Shown here: positions 17,280 through 25,009 of the stretch, one piece after another | Numbering within the stretch: position 1 is the stretch's first letter | Layout: each line of letters opens with the position of its first letter | Assembly (NCBI RefSeq): GCF_000261365.1 | Contig: NZ_AJVC01000003.1 | Coordinates: 1,054,001 to 1,118,000 of the forward strand | Direction: 5' to 3' | Source: Herbaspirillum sp. GW103 | GTDB taxonomy: Bacteria; Pseudomonadota; Gammaproteobacteria; Burkholderiales; Burkholderiaceae_D | Length of the DNA: 64,000 nt | The notes under the pieces: model-generated | Databases searched by the model: none | What the model was told of the DNA's origin: nothing | The model's input: only the letters and a program-made list of their open reading frames with translations | Translations under genes and position numbers: made by a program

Positions 17280-19799
17280 ATGAACCAATTTGTCCAACAT
17301 CGCCAGCCGCAGGCCACCATGCCGGTCGCCGCCTGGAACGCTGAACTGGAGCAGCAGCTGCAGCAAGCCTGCCAGGATGCCTGCGGCGCCATCGCTCCGG
17401 CCTGGCCGCTGGATCGCGCCATTGCGGTCAATCCGCACTGGTCACGGGTCGGCATGCCGCTGCGCCAGGTGGCGGCGCGCATGGCGCTGCTGGGCGGCAT
17501 CCAGGTGTTTCCGCCGAAGGATCAACTGCAGCAGGCCTGGGACCAGGGCCGTGTCACGCAGGCCGACCTGGAGTACGCGCTGGCGCAGTCCGTCGAGGCC
17601 CAGGAGCGTGGCTTCGACGTCGCCCACTGTCTTGCCGTACTGGCCTCGGCCAGCCCGGCGCCACGCCTGCCGCTGCTCATCGATGTGCTGGACAACGACC
17701 CCCAGCGTCATACTCGGCTCTCCTGGCGGCAGGCCATCACGCACCAGGTCAGCCAGACCTGCGCCGCCTATTTCGACCGCCACCAGGCCGACTGGCAGCC
17801 CGAGCGCGGCATGGGCCTGTACGCCTTCTGGCGCGAGACGCTGGAGCACGACCACGGTATCGGCCTGCTCATGGGCCTGCCGCATATTGCCGAGGGCATC
17901 CGTACCTTGCCTGCCTGTGCACGCGAGGCCGAACGGTGGGTCATGCGGCACATGGACCTGCCACCCGAGGTCTGGGCCGATTACCTGGAGTCGGTACTGC
18001 TGACTGTCAATGGCTGGGCCTCCTGGTGTGCCTACCTGGGCTGGCAGGCCAAACTGGAAGGCGGCAGCGACGAGCACCTGCGTGAGCTGCTGGCCATTCG
18101 CATGGCGTGGGGCGCCTTGCTGCTGGAGTGCAAGGATGATGAAGCCGCCAGCCACGCCTTCCATACCGTACAGCAGGCCTGGGCACGTTCGCAGGAACGG
18201 CTGGAGCAGGTTCGCCAGGATCTGCTGGTCGATGAACTGTGGCAGGTCGCGCTGGAGGCCGGCTACCAGCGCAAGCTGGCGGCCGCCTTGCTACAGCAGG
18301 ATGCCGGCGGCACGCCCACGGTGGAGGTGCAGGCCGCCTTCTGCATCGACGTGCGCAGCGAACCCTTGCGGCGGGCACTGGAGGCCGTGCATCCGGGCAT
18401 GCAGACGCTGGGCTTTGCCGGTTTCTTTGGCCTGCCGGTGGCCTATACGCCGCTGGCGACCGAGGCCAGTCGCCCGCAGTTGCCGGGCCTGCTGGCTCCG
18501 GCCTATCAGGTGCAGGATGTGTTCATGCCGGCCGCTGCAACCGCCGACGGCGGCGTGCTGGCCAGCGCCGTGGCACGGGCGCGGCGCAAGACGCTGGCCT
18601 TCAGAGAGCAGTGGTCGGGCAACACACGCTGGCCGGGTTCGGCGTTTTCGTTCGTGGAGGTGGCGGGTGTGACGGCGCTGGGCGGCTTGTGGCAATGGCT
18701 GCGACCGGGTCAGGCCGAGCGTGCGCGCGATGATCTGGCCGGGCTGCCGGCGCGGTATCGCGACCTGTGCCGGCCGCAACTGGTCGGCGTCCCGCTGGAA
18801 GACAAGGTGGCGCTGGCCGCCCGCGTCCTGCACGCCATGGGACTGGACCGCCAGGTGGCGCCGCTGGTCCTGCTGGTCGGACATGGCAGCCAGTCGGCCA
18901 ACAACGCCCACGCGGCGGCGCTGGATTGCGGGGCCTGCTGTGGCCAGACCGGCGAAGTCAACGCGCGCACGCTGGCGCAACTGCTCAACGAGCACGACGT
19001 GCGACGCGGCCTGCTGGAGCGGCAGATCTTCCTGCCTGAAGAGAGCCATTTCCTGGCCGTCCTGCACAACACCACCACCGACGAAATCGAAGCCTTCGAT
19101 CTGGACCTGCTGCCGACGGCCGCGCGGTCGCGCTGGCAAGCCCTGCAACCGGTGCTGGCCGAGGCCGGTGATCGTGTGCGCCGTGAACGTGCGCTGCGCC
19201 TGGGCATGGATCCGACCCAGGCCGCACCGGTCCTGCTCAAGCAATTGCGTCGCCGCGCCAATGACGGCGCCCAGACGCGTCCCGAGTGGGGCCTGACCGG
19301 CAACGCCGCCTTCCTGATCGCGCCGCGCGCGCGCAGCCGTGGCCTGGATCTGGGCGGACGCTGCTTCCTGCACGACTACGATGCCTGCCAGGATCACGAC
19401 GGCAGCGTACTGGAGCTGCTGATGACCGCACCCATGCTGGTGACCCACTGGATCAACTGGCAGTACCACGCCTCCACCAGCGACCCGCTGCGCCTGGGAA
19501 GTGGCAACAAGCTGCTGCACAACGTGGTGGGCGGCACCATCGGCGTGTTCGAGGGCAATGGCGGAGATTTGCGCATCGGCCTGTCGCGTCAGTCCCTGCA
19601 TGATGGTCAGCAGTGGATACATGAGCCGCTGCGCCTGACCGTGGTGATCGATGCCCCGGCCGAGGCCATCGACGCCATCGTCACCCGCCATGCCATCGTG
19701 CGGCAGTTGCTGGAGCACGGCTGGCTGCACCTCTGGCGCTTTGGCCAAGAGGGCCTGGAGCAGTGGCGGCGCGAGGGCTGGAAATCAATTGCTTTGTGA
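17280..19799 (+). CDS. dabA: DabA, DUF2309 catalytic subunit of inorganic-carbon transporter
   Basis: An 839-residue DUF2309 protein, the zinc-containing, carbonic-anhydrase-like subunit of the Dab complex, located on the cytoplasmic face with DabB. The expected active-site residues are present: Cys355 and Asp357 (FCIDVRSEPLRRALE), His535 (LVGHGSQSANNAHAA) and Cys550 (LDCGACCGQTGE). The 15-residue spacing from His to the second Cys equals that of the characterised Halothiobacillus protein (His524 and Cys539, recalled). CGGAGA precedes the ATG. It is the second gene of a dabB-dabA operon. The expected role is converting CO2 to bicarbonate one-way inside the cell, supplying carboxylases or growth at low CO2. 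Confidence 0.9.
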   Translation: MNQFVQHRQPQATMPVAAWNAELEQQLQQACQDACGAIAPAWPLDRAIAVNPHWSRVGMPLRQVAARMALLGGIQVFPPKDQLQQAWDQGRVTQADLEYALAQSVEAQERGFDVAHCLAVLASASPAPRLPLLIDVLDNDPQRHTRLSWRQAITHQVSQTCAAYFDRHQADWQPERGMGLYAFWRETLEHDHGIGLLMGLPHIAEGIRTLPACAREAERWVMRHMDLPPEVWADYLESVLLTVNGWASWCAYLGWQAKLEGGSDEHLRELLAIRMAWGALLLECKDDEAASHAFHTVQQAWARSQERLEQVRQDLLVDELWQVALEAGYQRKLAAALLQQDAGGTPTVEVQAAFCIDVRSEPLRRALEAVHPGMQTLGFAGFFGLPVAYTPLATEASRPQLPGLLAPAYQVQDVFMPAAATADGGVLASAVARARRKTLAFREQWSGNTRWPGSAFSFVEVAGVTALGGLWQWLRPGQAERARDDLAGLPARYRDLCRPQLVGVPLEDKVALAARVLHAMGLDRQVAPLVLLVGHGSQSANNAHAAALDCGACCGQTGEVNARTLAQLLNEHDVRRGLLERQIFLPEESHFLAVLHNTTTDEIEAFDLDLLPTAARSRWQALQPVLAEAGDRVRRERALRLGMDPTQAAPVLLKQLRRRANDGAQTRPEWGLTGNAAFLIAPRARSRGLDLGGRCFLHDYDACQDHDGSVLELLMTAPMLVTHWINWQYHASTSDPLRLGSGNKLLHNVVGGTIGVFEGNGGDLRIGLSRQSLHDGQQWIHEPLRLTVVIDAPAEAIDAIVTRHAIVRQLLEHGWLHLWRFGQEGLEQWRREGWKSIAL

Positions 19800-19870
19800 A
19801 ACTTCTGGTATCGTTGGCGAGATGATGTAGCATGGATGCCGTTTTGCAATTCATGATTGCCGGAGAGAGA

Positions 19871-20665
19871 ATGATTCCCATACTCCCAGCCTCCCAAGCC
19901 AACCCGGGAGAGGACGCTGCGCGCCGCTCCTGCGAGGGTTGCTCGGAGGAGGGCACGCTGGACATCGAATTCGAGTATGCCTATCAGCCCATCGTGCGCC
20001 TGTCCACGCGCTCGGTGTACGCATACGAAGCGCTGGTGCGCGGCCCCCAGGGGGAGCCCGCCCATACCGTACTGGCCCAGGTCAACGACGGCAATCGCTA
20101 TCGTTTCGACCAGGCTTGCCGCACCAAGGCCGTGGAGGGGGCGGCGCAGCTGGGCATGACGCAGTTCCTGTCGATCAACTTCCTGCCCAATGCGGTCTAT
20201 CGTCCGGAGGTCTGTATCCAGAGCACCTTCAAGGCGGCGCGCAAACATGATTTTCCGATCGAACGCATCATCTTCGAGGTGACCGAAGGCGAGCGGGTGG
20301 ACGACCGTCCGCATCTGGTGAACATCTTCAAGGAATACAGCCGCTTCGGTTTTCGCACTGCCATCGACGATTTCGGTGCCGGTTATGCGGGCCTGAACCT
20401 GCTGGCCGAATACCAGCCCGATCTGATCAAGATCGACATGGACCTGGTCCGCAACATTGATACCGACAAGCCGCGCCAGGCCATCGTGGCCGGCATTGCC
20501 GCCATCTGTCGTGAGCTCGGCATCGAGATCCTGGCCGAGGGCGTGGAGACCCGTGCCGAACGAGATCATCTGGCGGCACTGGGAATCGACCTGATGCAGG
20601 GGTACTGGTTTGCCAGACCGGCGTTCCAGTCGCTGGGGATCGTGCCTGAGACGGCCTGGGAATGA
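19871..20665 (+). CDS. EAL-domain protein, probable cyclic-di-GMP phosphodiesterase
   Basis: A stand-alone EAL domain (about 264 residues) with little else. The signature motif is present as YEALVRG, followed by the catalytic neighbourhood SINFLP, FEVTEGERV, AIDDFGAGYAGLNLL, IKIDMDLVR, ILAEGVET and QGYWFARP. All the usual metal- and substrate-binding residues therefore appear present, and activity against cyclic-di-GMP is likely. The N-terminal 35 residues contain CEGC (a Cys pair), which is unusual and could bind metal or sense redox. I chose the ATG after GGAGAGAGA; the frame also opens 13 codons earlier without a ribosome site. Confidence 0.85.
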   Translation: MIPILPASQANPGEDAARRSCEGCSEEGTLDIEFEYAYQPIVRLSTRSVYAYEALVRGPQGEPAHTVLAQVNDGNRYRFDQACRTKAVEGAAQLGMTQFLSINFLPNAVYRPEVCIQSTFKAARKHDFPIERIIFEVTEGERVDDRPHLVNIFKEYSRFGFRTAIDDFGAGYAGLNLLAEYQPDLIKIDMDLVRNIDTDKPRQAIVAGIAAICRELGIEILAEGVETRAERDHLAALGIDLMQGYWFARPAFQSLGIVPETAWE

Positions 20666-20697
20666 CTTCTCCAGACAGGCGCCGGCGGTACTGAAGC

Positions 20698-20729
20698 AAA
20701 ACGGCCTCCCATGTGGGAGGCCGTTTTTT
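20698..20729. terminator. Intrinsic terminator, bidirectional
   Basis: A near-perfect GC-rich stem (AACGGCCTCCCA paired with TGGGAGGCCGTT) followed by a T run on the plus strand and flanked by an A run on the left. It sits between the convergent EAL gene and the exported decarboxylase-like gene, so it can serve both. Confidence 0.9.
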
Positions 20730-20732
20730 CTC

Positions 20733-21353
20733 TTAGTCGGGGAATCGCACCAGTCGCTTGGCGTCCTTGGGTGTCTGGTATTGCGCGACATTCATCTGCA
20801 TGGCCAGCAGCGTGTAGTAGGCATTGATGCCGGTGAGATCGACCACGCCTTTTTTGCCGAAGCGTTTTTCGGCGCGGGCAAAGGTCTGGTCGGAAACACG
20901 CTTGTTGCGATGCAGTTCGAGCGAAAAGTCATAGACGATCTGCTCATCCTCGCTCAGGCCTTCCGGACGGCGGCCGTCGGCGATGGCGGCGGCCACTTCC
21001 GGCTTGATACCGGCCTTGATGGCGATGGGATAGTGCACGTACCACTCGTAATCCTGGGTCCATTCGCGCGCCGTGATCAGAATCACCAGCTCGCTGAGGG
21101 TGTTGCCGATGGCCGACTTGTAACGCAGATAGTCGCCCATGGAGCGCGCCTCTGTCATCACCTGGGGACTGTGCATCAGGGGTTCGAAGGGGCCGAACAC
21201 AGGCACCTTGCGCGCAGCGAGGAATTCATCGGCGGCTTTTTTCTGTTCCGGTGTGTACTGGTCGGGCGGAATCACCGGCAGGCGGTCCGCAGCCTGGGCT
21301 ACGGCGGCCGACAACAAGGTGGAGGCAAGGGCAATGCGCAGGAATCGGTTCAT
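20733..21353 (-). CDS. Exported carboxymuconolactone decarboxylase-family protein
   Basis: A 206-residue protein with a clear Sec signal peptide (MNRFLRIALASTLLSAAVAQA, cleavage after AQA). The mature part has an AhpD/carboxymuconolactone decarboxylase-like helical fold (LSELVILITAREWTQDYEWYVHYPIAIKAGI). The CxxC pair of AhpD peroxidases is absent, and no cysteine is present in the mature chain. A lactone-decarboxylase or unknown periplasmic role is therefore more plausible than peroxidase activity. It has its own transcription unit and ends at the shared terminator. Confidence 0.78.
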   Translation of the reverse strand: MNRFLRIALASTLLSAAVAQAADRLPVIPPDQYTPEQKKAADEFLAARKVPVFGPFEPLMHSPQVMTEARSMGDYLRYKSAIGNTLSELVILITAREWTQDYEWYVHYPIAIKAGIKPEVAAAIADGRRPEGLSEDEQIVYDFSLELHRNKRVSDQTFARAEKRFGKKGVVDLTGINAYYTLLAMQMNVAQYQTPKDAKRLVRFPD

Positions 21354-21619
21354 GAAGGTCTCTGTCTCTGAATATTGATCTGTTTATGGGTGCCGTCGAT
21401 GGCGCTGGCGGCCATGGATGCGGCGGTCCCAGCATAGGCGAGCTTGCACGGAATGTCTTGCCAACTCTTCATTTGAGAGTACGCGAGTGTGAATGTCATA
21501 CAACATCGGCAGGCGCTTGCCGATTTCACTCCCATCATCAGGCAGGGGAGAGTCGATGGTGTTGGCCGTGCGGCGCGGCTACAATCTCTGCCCGGCAAAC
21601 AAGCAATGAGACCCTCTCG

Positions 21620-21988
21620 ATGAAAAACCACGCCGTACTCCCGTGGCTGGCCCTGCTGCTGGCGCTGGGTGGCTGCGCCACCGAAGCCTATCGCGCCACG
21701 GAGAGCCAGTGCGCTCCGGCGGCCTATGCGCAGTACCCGATCATCCAGCAGACCCGTATGGAGATGCGGACCCGCGCCATCCAGGTGCCGACCGGACAGA
21801 CCCGCTGCAGCTCGGTGGTCAACGGCAATCGCACCGATACGGTATGCCAGGACATCCTGCGCACCGAGTATCAGCAATATCCTGTCTACGTGACAGTCGA
21901 CATCAATGAATATGGCCGCAACCAGGTCATTGCCGCCTGCGCGCGCAGCCAGTGCGTCAAGACGCACGGCAATCCGGACTGCGAGTAA
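21620..21988 (+). CDS. Small lipoprotein, hypothetical
   Basis: A 122-residue protein with a lipoprotein signal (MKNHAVLPWLALLLALGGC, lipobox LGGC), so it should be lipidated and face the periplasm. The mature part has several cysteines (C at SQCAP, TRCSS, TVCQD, AACARSQCV, DCE), consistent with disulfides. I do not recognise a family. The frame is open far upstream, but the signal peptide fixes the start. The mRNA 3' end falls within a 12-bp inverted repeat. Confidence 0.7.
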   Translation: MKNHAVLPWLALLLALGGCATEAYRATESQCAPAAYAQYPIIQQTRMEMRTRAIQVPTGQTRCSSVVNGNRTDTVCQDILRTEYQQYPVYVTVDINEYGRNQVIAACARSQCVKTHGNPDCE

Positions 21989-22006
21989 GTCTTTCCGTGC
22001 GTCTTG
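21958..22006. repeat. 12-bp inverted repeat across the lipoprotein stop codon
   Basis: CAAGACGCACGG (21958-21969) and its exact complement CCGTGCGTCTTG (21995-22006) are separated by 25 bases that include the stop codon. No T-run follows, so it is not a classical terminator. It may stabilise or terminate the convergent transcripts of the lipoprotein and recombinase genes. Confidence 0.6.
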
Positions 22007-22024
22007 CGTTGACGCGGGCTGATC

Positions 22025-23005
22025 CTATGGCAGGTCAGCCTCATCTGCTGTGCCCAATGTGGCGGGCTGCTCCGGCAGCAGGCGTTCCAGCATGGCGCGG
22101 TGGTAGGGGTCTTGCGATTCCACATAGCGTGCCGCCGAATGAATGTTTTTCCATCCCACGTACTCCATGAGGGCGCGCATCTCCCAGCCGTTGGCGCTGG
22201 CCCAGCTGGCAAAGCCGCGGCGCAGTGAGTGCGAGCTGTAGAGATGGGTATCGTCAATGCCGGCCGAACTCAGGATCCGCCGCAATAGCGGAATGATGCT
22301 CACCGCATGGATCGCCTCTTCGCTGATGCGGCCCCAGCGATCGATGCCGCGGATCACCGGCCCGCTGCTCAGGCCGCTGACTGCCAGCCAGTCCAGATAG
22401 GCCGCCACCGGACACAGCCGCGAGAGCGCCGGCGTCTTGTAGGTGCTGCCCTTGAGATTGCGGTCGGTCTTGGTGCGCGGCAGGTGGATGCGCATGCCTT
22501 CGCCTGCCACGGCCTCGATGCGGGCAATATCCAGGCGCGCCAGTTCGTCGCTGCGAAAGCCCCGCCAGAATCCGATCAGCAGCAGGGCCTTGTCCCGCGT
22601 ATGGCGCAGCAGATCGGTGAAACGAGACTGCTGGCGAGCCAGTTCGCGTTGCTGGTCGAGATAGGTCACGGTTTGTTCCAGGGCGGCCAGTTGCAAGGGC
22701 TTGGCCCGCTTTTCCTGCGTCGGGTGCAGCTCCTGGATGCCGCGCAGCATCTTGCGCACCACGGGCGCCTTGGTCGGATCGGGAAATCCCTGGTCTACAT
22801 GCCACTGCCCCAGCGCCGAGATCCTCTGCTTGAGGGTGTTGTGCGCCAGTTTTCCGGCGTGGTGGGCCAGATAACGCAAGAGACTGTCGGCCGTGGCCGG
22901 CAGGAAGCCTCCCCATTCGACTTCGAAGTGACGCACGGCGGCGCGATAGCTGCGGCGCGTGTTGTCACGGGTGGCAGCGTGCAGGTAGTCGTCGATATCG
23001 ATCAT
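22025..23005 (-). CDS. Tyrosine recombinase/integrase, copy 1 of the recombinase-KfrA module
   Basis: A 326-residue site-specific recombinase: N-terminal SAM-like core-binding domain (about residues 1-95) and a catalytic domain with all key residues: Arg in GFRSDE (about 151), Lys in TKTDRN, HSLRR (His259, Arg262), Trp in VGWKN in place of the second His, and Tyr in ARYVES (about 294). It should therefore be active. The frame begins earlier but MIDIDDYL matches the second copy. It is divergent from a KfrA-like gene; a close relative in the same arrangement lies at 53.2-54.2 kb. By eye roughly 85-90% of N-terminal residues are shared, while the DNA is clearly more diverged. Confidence 0.9.
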   Translation of the reverse strand: MIDIDDYLHAATRDNTRRSYRAAVRHFEVEWGGFLPATADSLLRYLAHHAGKLAHNTLKQRISALGQWHVDQGFPDPTKAPVVRKMLRGIQELHPTQEKRAKPLQLAALEQTVTYLDQQRELARQQSRFTDLLRHTRDKALLLIGFWRGFRSDELARLDIARIEAVAGEGMRIHLPRTKTDRNLKGSTYKTPALSRLCPVAAYLDWLAVSGLSSGPVIRGIDRWGRISEEAIHAVSIIPLLRRILSSAGIDDTHLYSSHSLRRGFASWASANGWEMRALMEYVGWKNIHSAARYVESQDPYHRAMLERLLPEQPATLGTADEADLP

Positions 23006-23054
23006 GACAAGGGCGCAATGAACGGGCATTACAGCCCGATGGGAGGATCTCGGG

Positions 23055-23100
23055 CGATTTTAGCCGATAAGATTGAATAATGATCCAATATTCAATCTTA
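23055..23100. promoter_or_regulatory. Recombinase upstream region with perfect 12-bp inverted repeat
   Basis: TAAGATTGAATA (23068-23079) and TATTCAATCTTA (23089-23100) form a perfect inverted repeat with a 9-base spacer. Next to it on the recombinase side is CGATTTTAGCC (23055-23065), whose complement GGCTAAAATCG recurs at the matching place before the second recombinase (53182-53192) and contains a plausible -10 (TAAAAT). The dyad may be a regulator site or a recombination core; it is not present in the second copy. Confidence 0.5.
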
Positions 23101-23139
23101 ATATTGAAAAGATAATCCAGGAAAAATCCTTGAATATAT

Positions 23140-23170
23140 TATGTAATTACGTATTATGTAATACATTATC
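23140..23170 (+). promoter_or_regulatory. Conserved 31-bp element before kfrA-like gene 1
   Basis: A 31-bp AT-rich element with core TACGTATTATGTAAT lies 18 bases before the KfrA-like start. The same element, with only two differences, lies 16 bases before the second KfrA-like gene on the opposite strand. It contains repeated TATGTAAT units and the small palindrome GTAATTAC. KfrA proteins repress their own promoters by binding such sites, so this is probably the autoregulatory operator. Confidence 0.65.
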
Positions 23171-23188
23171 AAATAACGGATTGAAACC

Positions 23189-24211
23189 ATGGCGCGCACC
23201 GGCCTCTACAAATCGGAAGTGAAGAAAGCCCGTGATGCCTTGCTGGCACTAGGCCGTCATCCATCGGTGGATGCGGTGCGGGTGGAACTGGGCAATACCG
23301 GTTCCAAGACGACCATCCACAAATATCTGAAAGAACTGGAAGAAGAAGAGGGCGGCCAGGACCGGCCGCGCAGCATTAGCGACACCTTGCAGGATCTGGT
23401 CGGTCGCCTGGCGGCCCAGTTGCAGGCCGAAGCCGCGATCCAGGTACAGACCGTGCGCGCCGACGCCGAGGCGGCAACGACGCGGATGCGCCAGGAGCTG
23501 GAGACGCTGCGTGCGGCCCATGCCGAGCAGGGGTTGCATCTGGGCCAGACGCAACAGGCCCTCATTGCCGAGCGCGCCGCGCATGACAAGACCCGTGAGG
23601 AGCGCCAGGAACAGGCTGCCGTTGTCCGCACGCTGGAGGTCCGTCTGGCCGCCTTGCAGGAACGTCTGGACGAGAACGAACAGCATCGCCAGTCGCTGGA
23701 AGAAAAGCACCAGCACGCACGCCAGGCCCTGGAGCACTACCGCAGTGCGGCCAGGGAGCAGCGCGAGCAGGATCAGCGGCGCCACGAACAACAACTCCAG
23801 AGCCTGCAGGCCGAGTTGCGCCAGTTGCGTCAGGAAGCGGTGATTCGCCAGGAGGATATCACCCGCCTGAACCAGGAAGGCGTGCGCCTGATCGCCGAGT
23901 TGTCGCACAGCCGCCAGGCGCTGGCTGAGCAGCTCACGCTGGCAACGCGTCGGGAGCAGCAGCTGGACTCGCTGCAACAGGTCGCCTCGGCCAAACTCGT
24001 GCTCGAGGCGCAACTGGCTGCCAGCAACGAGGCCTTCAAGCAGTTGCAATCCCGCGCAAGCAAGGCCGAGGAAGAGGCCGCCTGCATGCGTCAGCAATGG
24101 CAGCAAGGGGAGCGCGATCTGGCGGCGGCACGCGCGCGGCTGGAAACGCATGAAGCGTTGCAGCAGCAGTGGCGCAACCAGAGCGCCAGCGAGCCAGAGA
24201 TAGATCAGTGA
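23189..24211 (+). CDS. KfrA-like coiled-coil DNA-binding protein, copy 1
   Basis: A 340-residue protein. Residues 1-55 (MARTGLYKSEVKKARDALL, then GSKTTIHKYLKEL) match the KfrA N-terminal helix-turn-helix domain; the rest is almost all long alpha-helical coiled coil rich in Gln, Glu, Arg and Leu. Plasmid KfrA proteins bind their own operator and form filament-like coils linked to partition or nucleoid organisation. This copy is chromosomal-looking and divergent from a recombinase. A central block (ENEQHR, then LEEKHQHAR and EHYR) is kept in the second copy, while the C-terminus has diverged. It overlaps the convergent exporter gene by seven bases. Confidence 0.82.
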   Translation: MARTGLYKSEVKKARDALLALGRHPSVDAVRVELGNTGSKTTIHKYLKELEEEEGGQDRPRSISDTLQDLVGRLAAQLQAEAAIQVQTVRADAEAATTRMRQELETLRAAHAEQGLHLGQTQQALIAERAAHDKTREERQEQAAVVRTLEVRLAALQERLDENEQHRQSLEEKHQHARQALEHYRSAAREQREQDQRRHEQQLQSLQAELRQLRQEAVIRQEDITRLNQEGVRLIAELSHSRQALAEQLTLATRREQQLDSLQQVASAKLVLEAQLAASNEAFKQLQSRASKAEEEAACMRQQWQQGERDLAAARARLETHEALQQQWRNQSASEPEIDQ

Positions 24212-24999
24212 ACGGATTTCACGATCAAGCCCGCCGAGACCATCATGCAGACGACCGAAAACGCCAGCTTCAGGTGGGCAGGATGCCAGCGTACCGCAAG
24301 CCTTCCTCCGAGCAACATGCCCGCGATCGCTCCGGCAGAAAATGGCAGGCCAATGCCCATGTCGAAGTGACCACTGACCATGCTGGTGCCGACGCTGACC
24401 AGTGAAATCAACGCAATGACCGCCAGCGAAGTCGAGATGACGGACTGCATGGCGAGGTCGGTCACGCGCTGCAAGGCCGGTACGATGACGAACCCGCCCC
24501 CCACGCCGAGCAGACCCGAGAGCACGCCCGCCACGCCACCCATGACGGCCAGACGACTGGCACAACGGGGTGTCCAGACGAAGCGCCCGCTCTTGTCACG
24601 CAGGCAGGGGCAGTCATCCGATACGGTGGCCGCGGCTGTCTTGCTGCGCCGGGCATCCCGCATGCCCTTGATGGCTACCCACACCATGACCAGGGCGAAC
24701 AGCAGCGTCAGGTAGCGCGTATCGAGCTGATGCGCCAGCCACGTTCCCAGCGGCGTGAGGACGATGCCGACGGCAGCGATCAGCGCGGCAGCCCGATAGC
24801 GCACGATGCCGGCCCGCAAACCGATCACCGCCCCCATGGCCGAAGCCATGCCTACGGCCAGCAAGCCGATGGGACCGGCCTGCGGCACGCTCAGATGCAG
24901 GCCGAACACCAGCAGCGGAATGGCCAGGATACCGCCACCGGCGCCGGTGAGGCCCATGATGCAGCCCACCAAGGCACCCAGTAACAGGCTCATGCTCAT
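24205..24999 (-). CDS. TauE/SafE-family sulfite/sulfur-anion exporter
   Basis: A 264-residue membrane protein with the two-repeat TauE/SafE pattern: an N-terminal LVGCIMGLTGAGGGILAIPLLV and an internal repeat GVLSGLLGVGGGFVIVPALQ. About eight helices are expected. It is the last gene of the sulfide-oxidation operon and probably exports sulfite or another sulfur anion produced by the persulfide dioxygenase. The start ATG follows GAGGAGACAGAG; the open frame further upstream lies inside the preceding gene and is not used. The substrate is inferred from neighbours. Confidence 0.86.
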   Translation of the reverse strand: MSMSLLLGALVGCIMGLTGAGGGILAIPLLVFGLHLSVPQAGPIGLLAVGMASAMGAVIGLRAGIVRYRAAALIAAVGIVLTPLGTWLAHQLDTRYLTLLFALVMVWVAIKGMRDARRSKTAAATVSDDCPCLRDKSGRFVWTPRCASRLAVMGGVAGVLSGLLGVGGGFVIVPALQRVTDLAMQSVISTSLAVIALISLVSVGTSMVSGHFDMGIGLPFSAGAIAGMLLGGRLAVRWHPAHLKLAFSVVCMMVSAGLIVKSVH

Positions 25000-25009
25000 C
25001 TCTGTCTCC

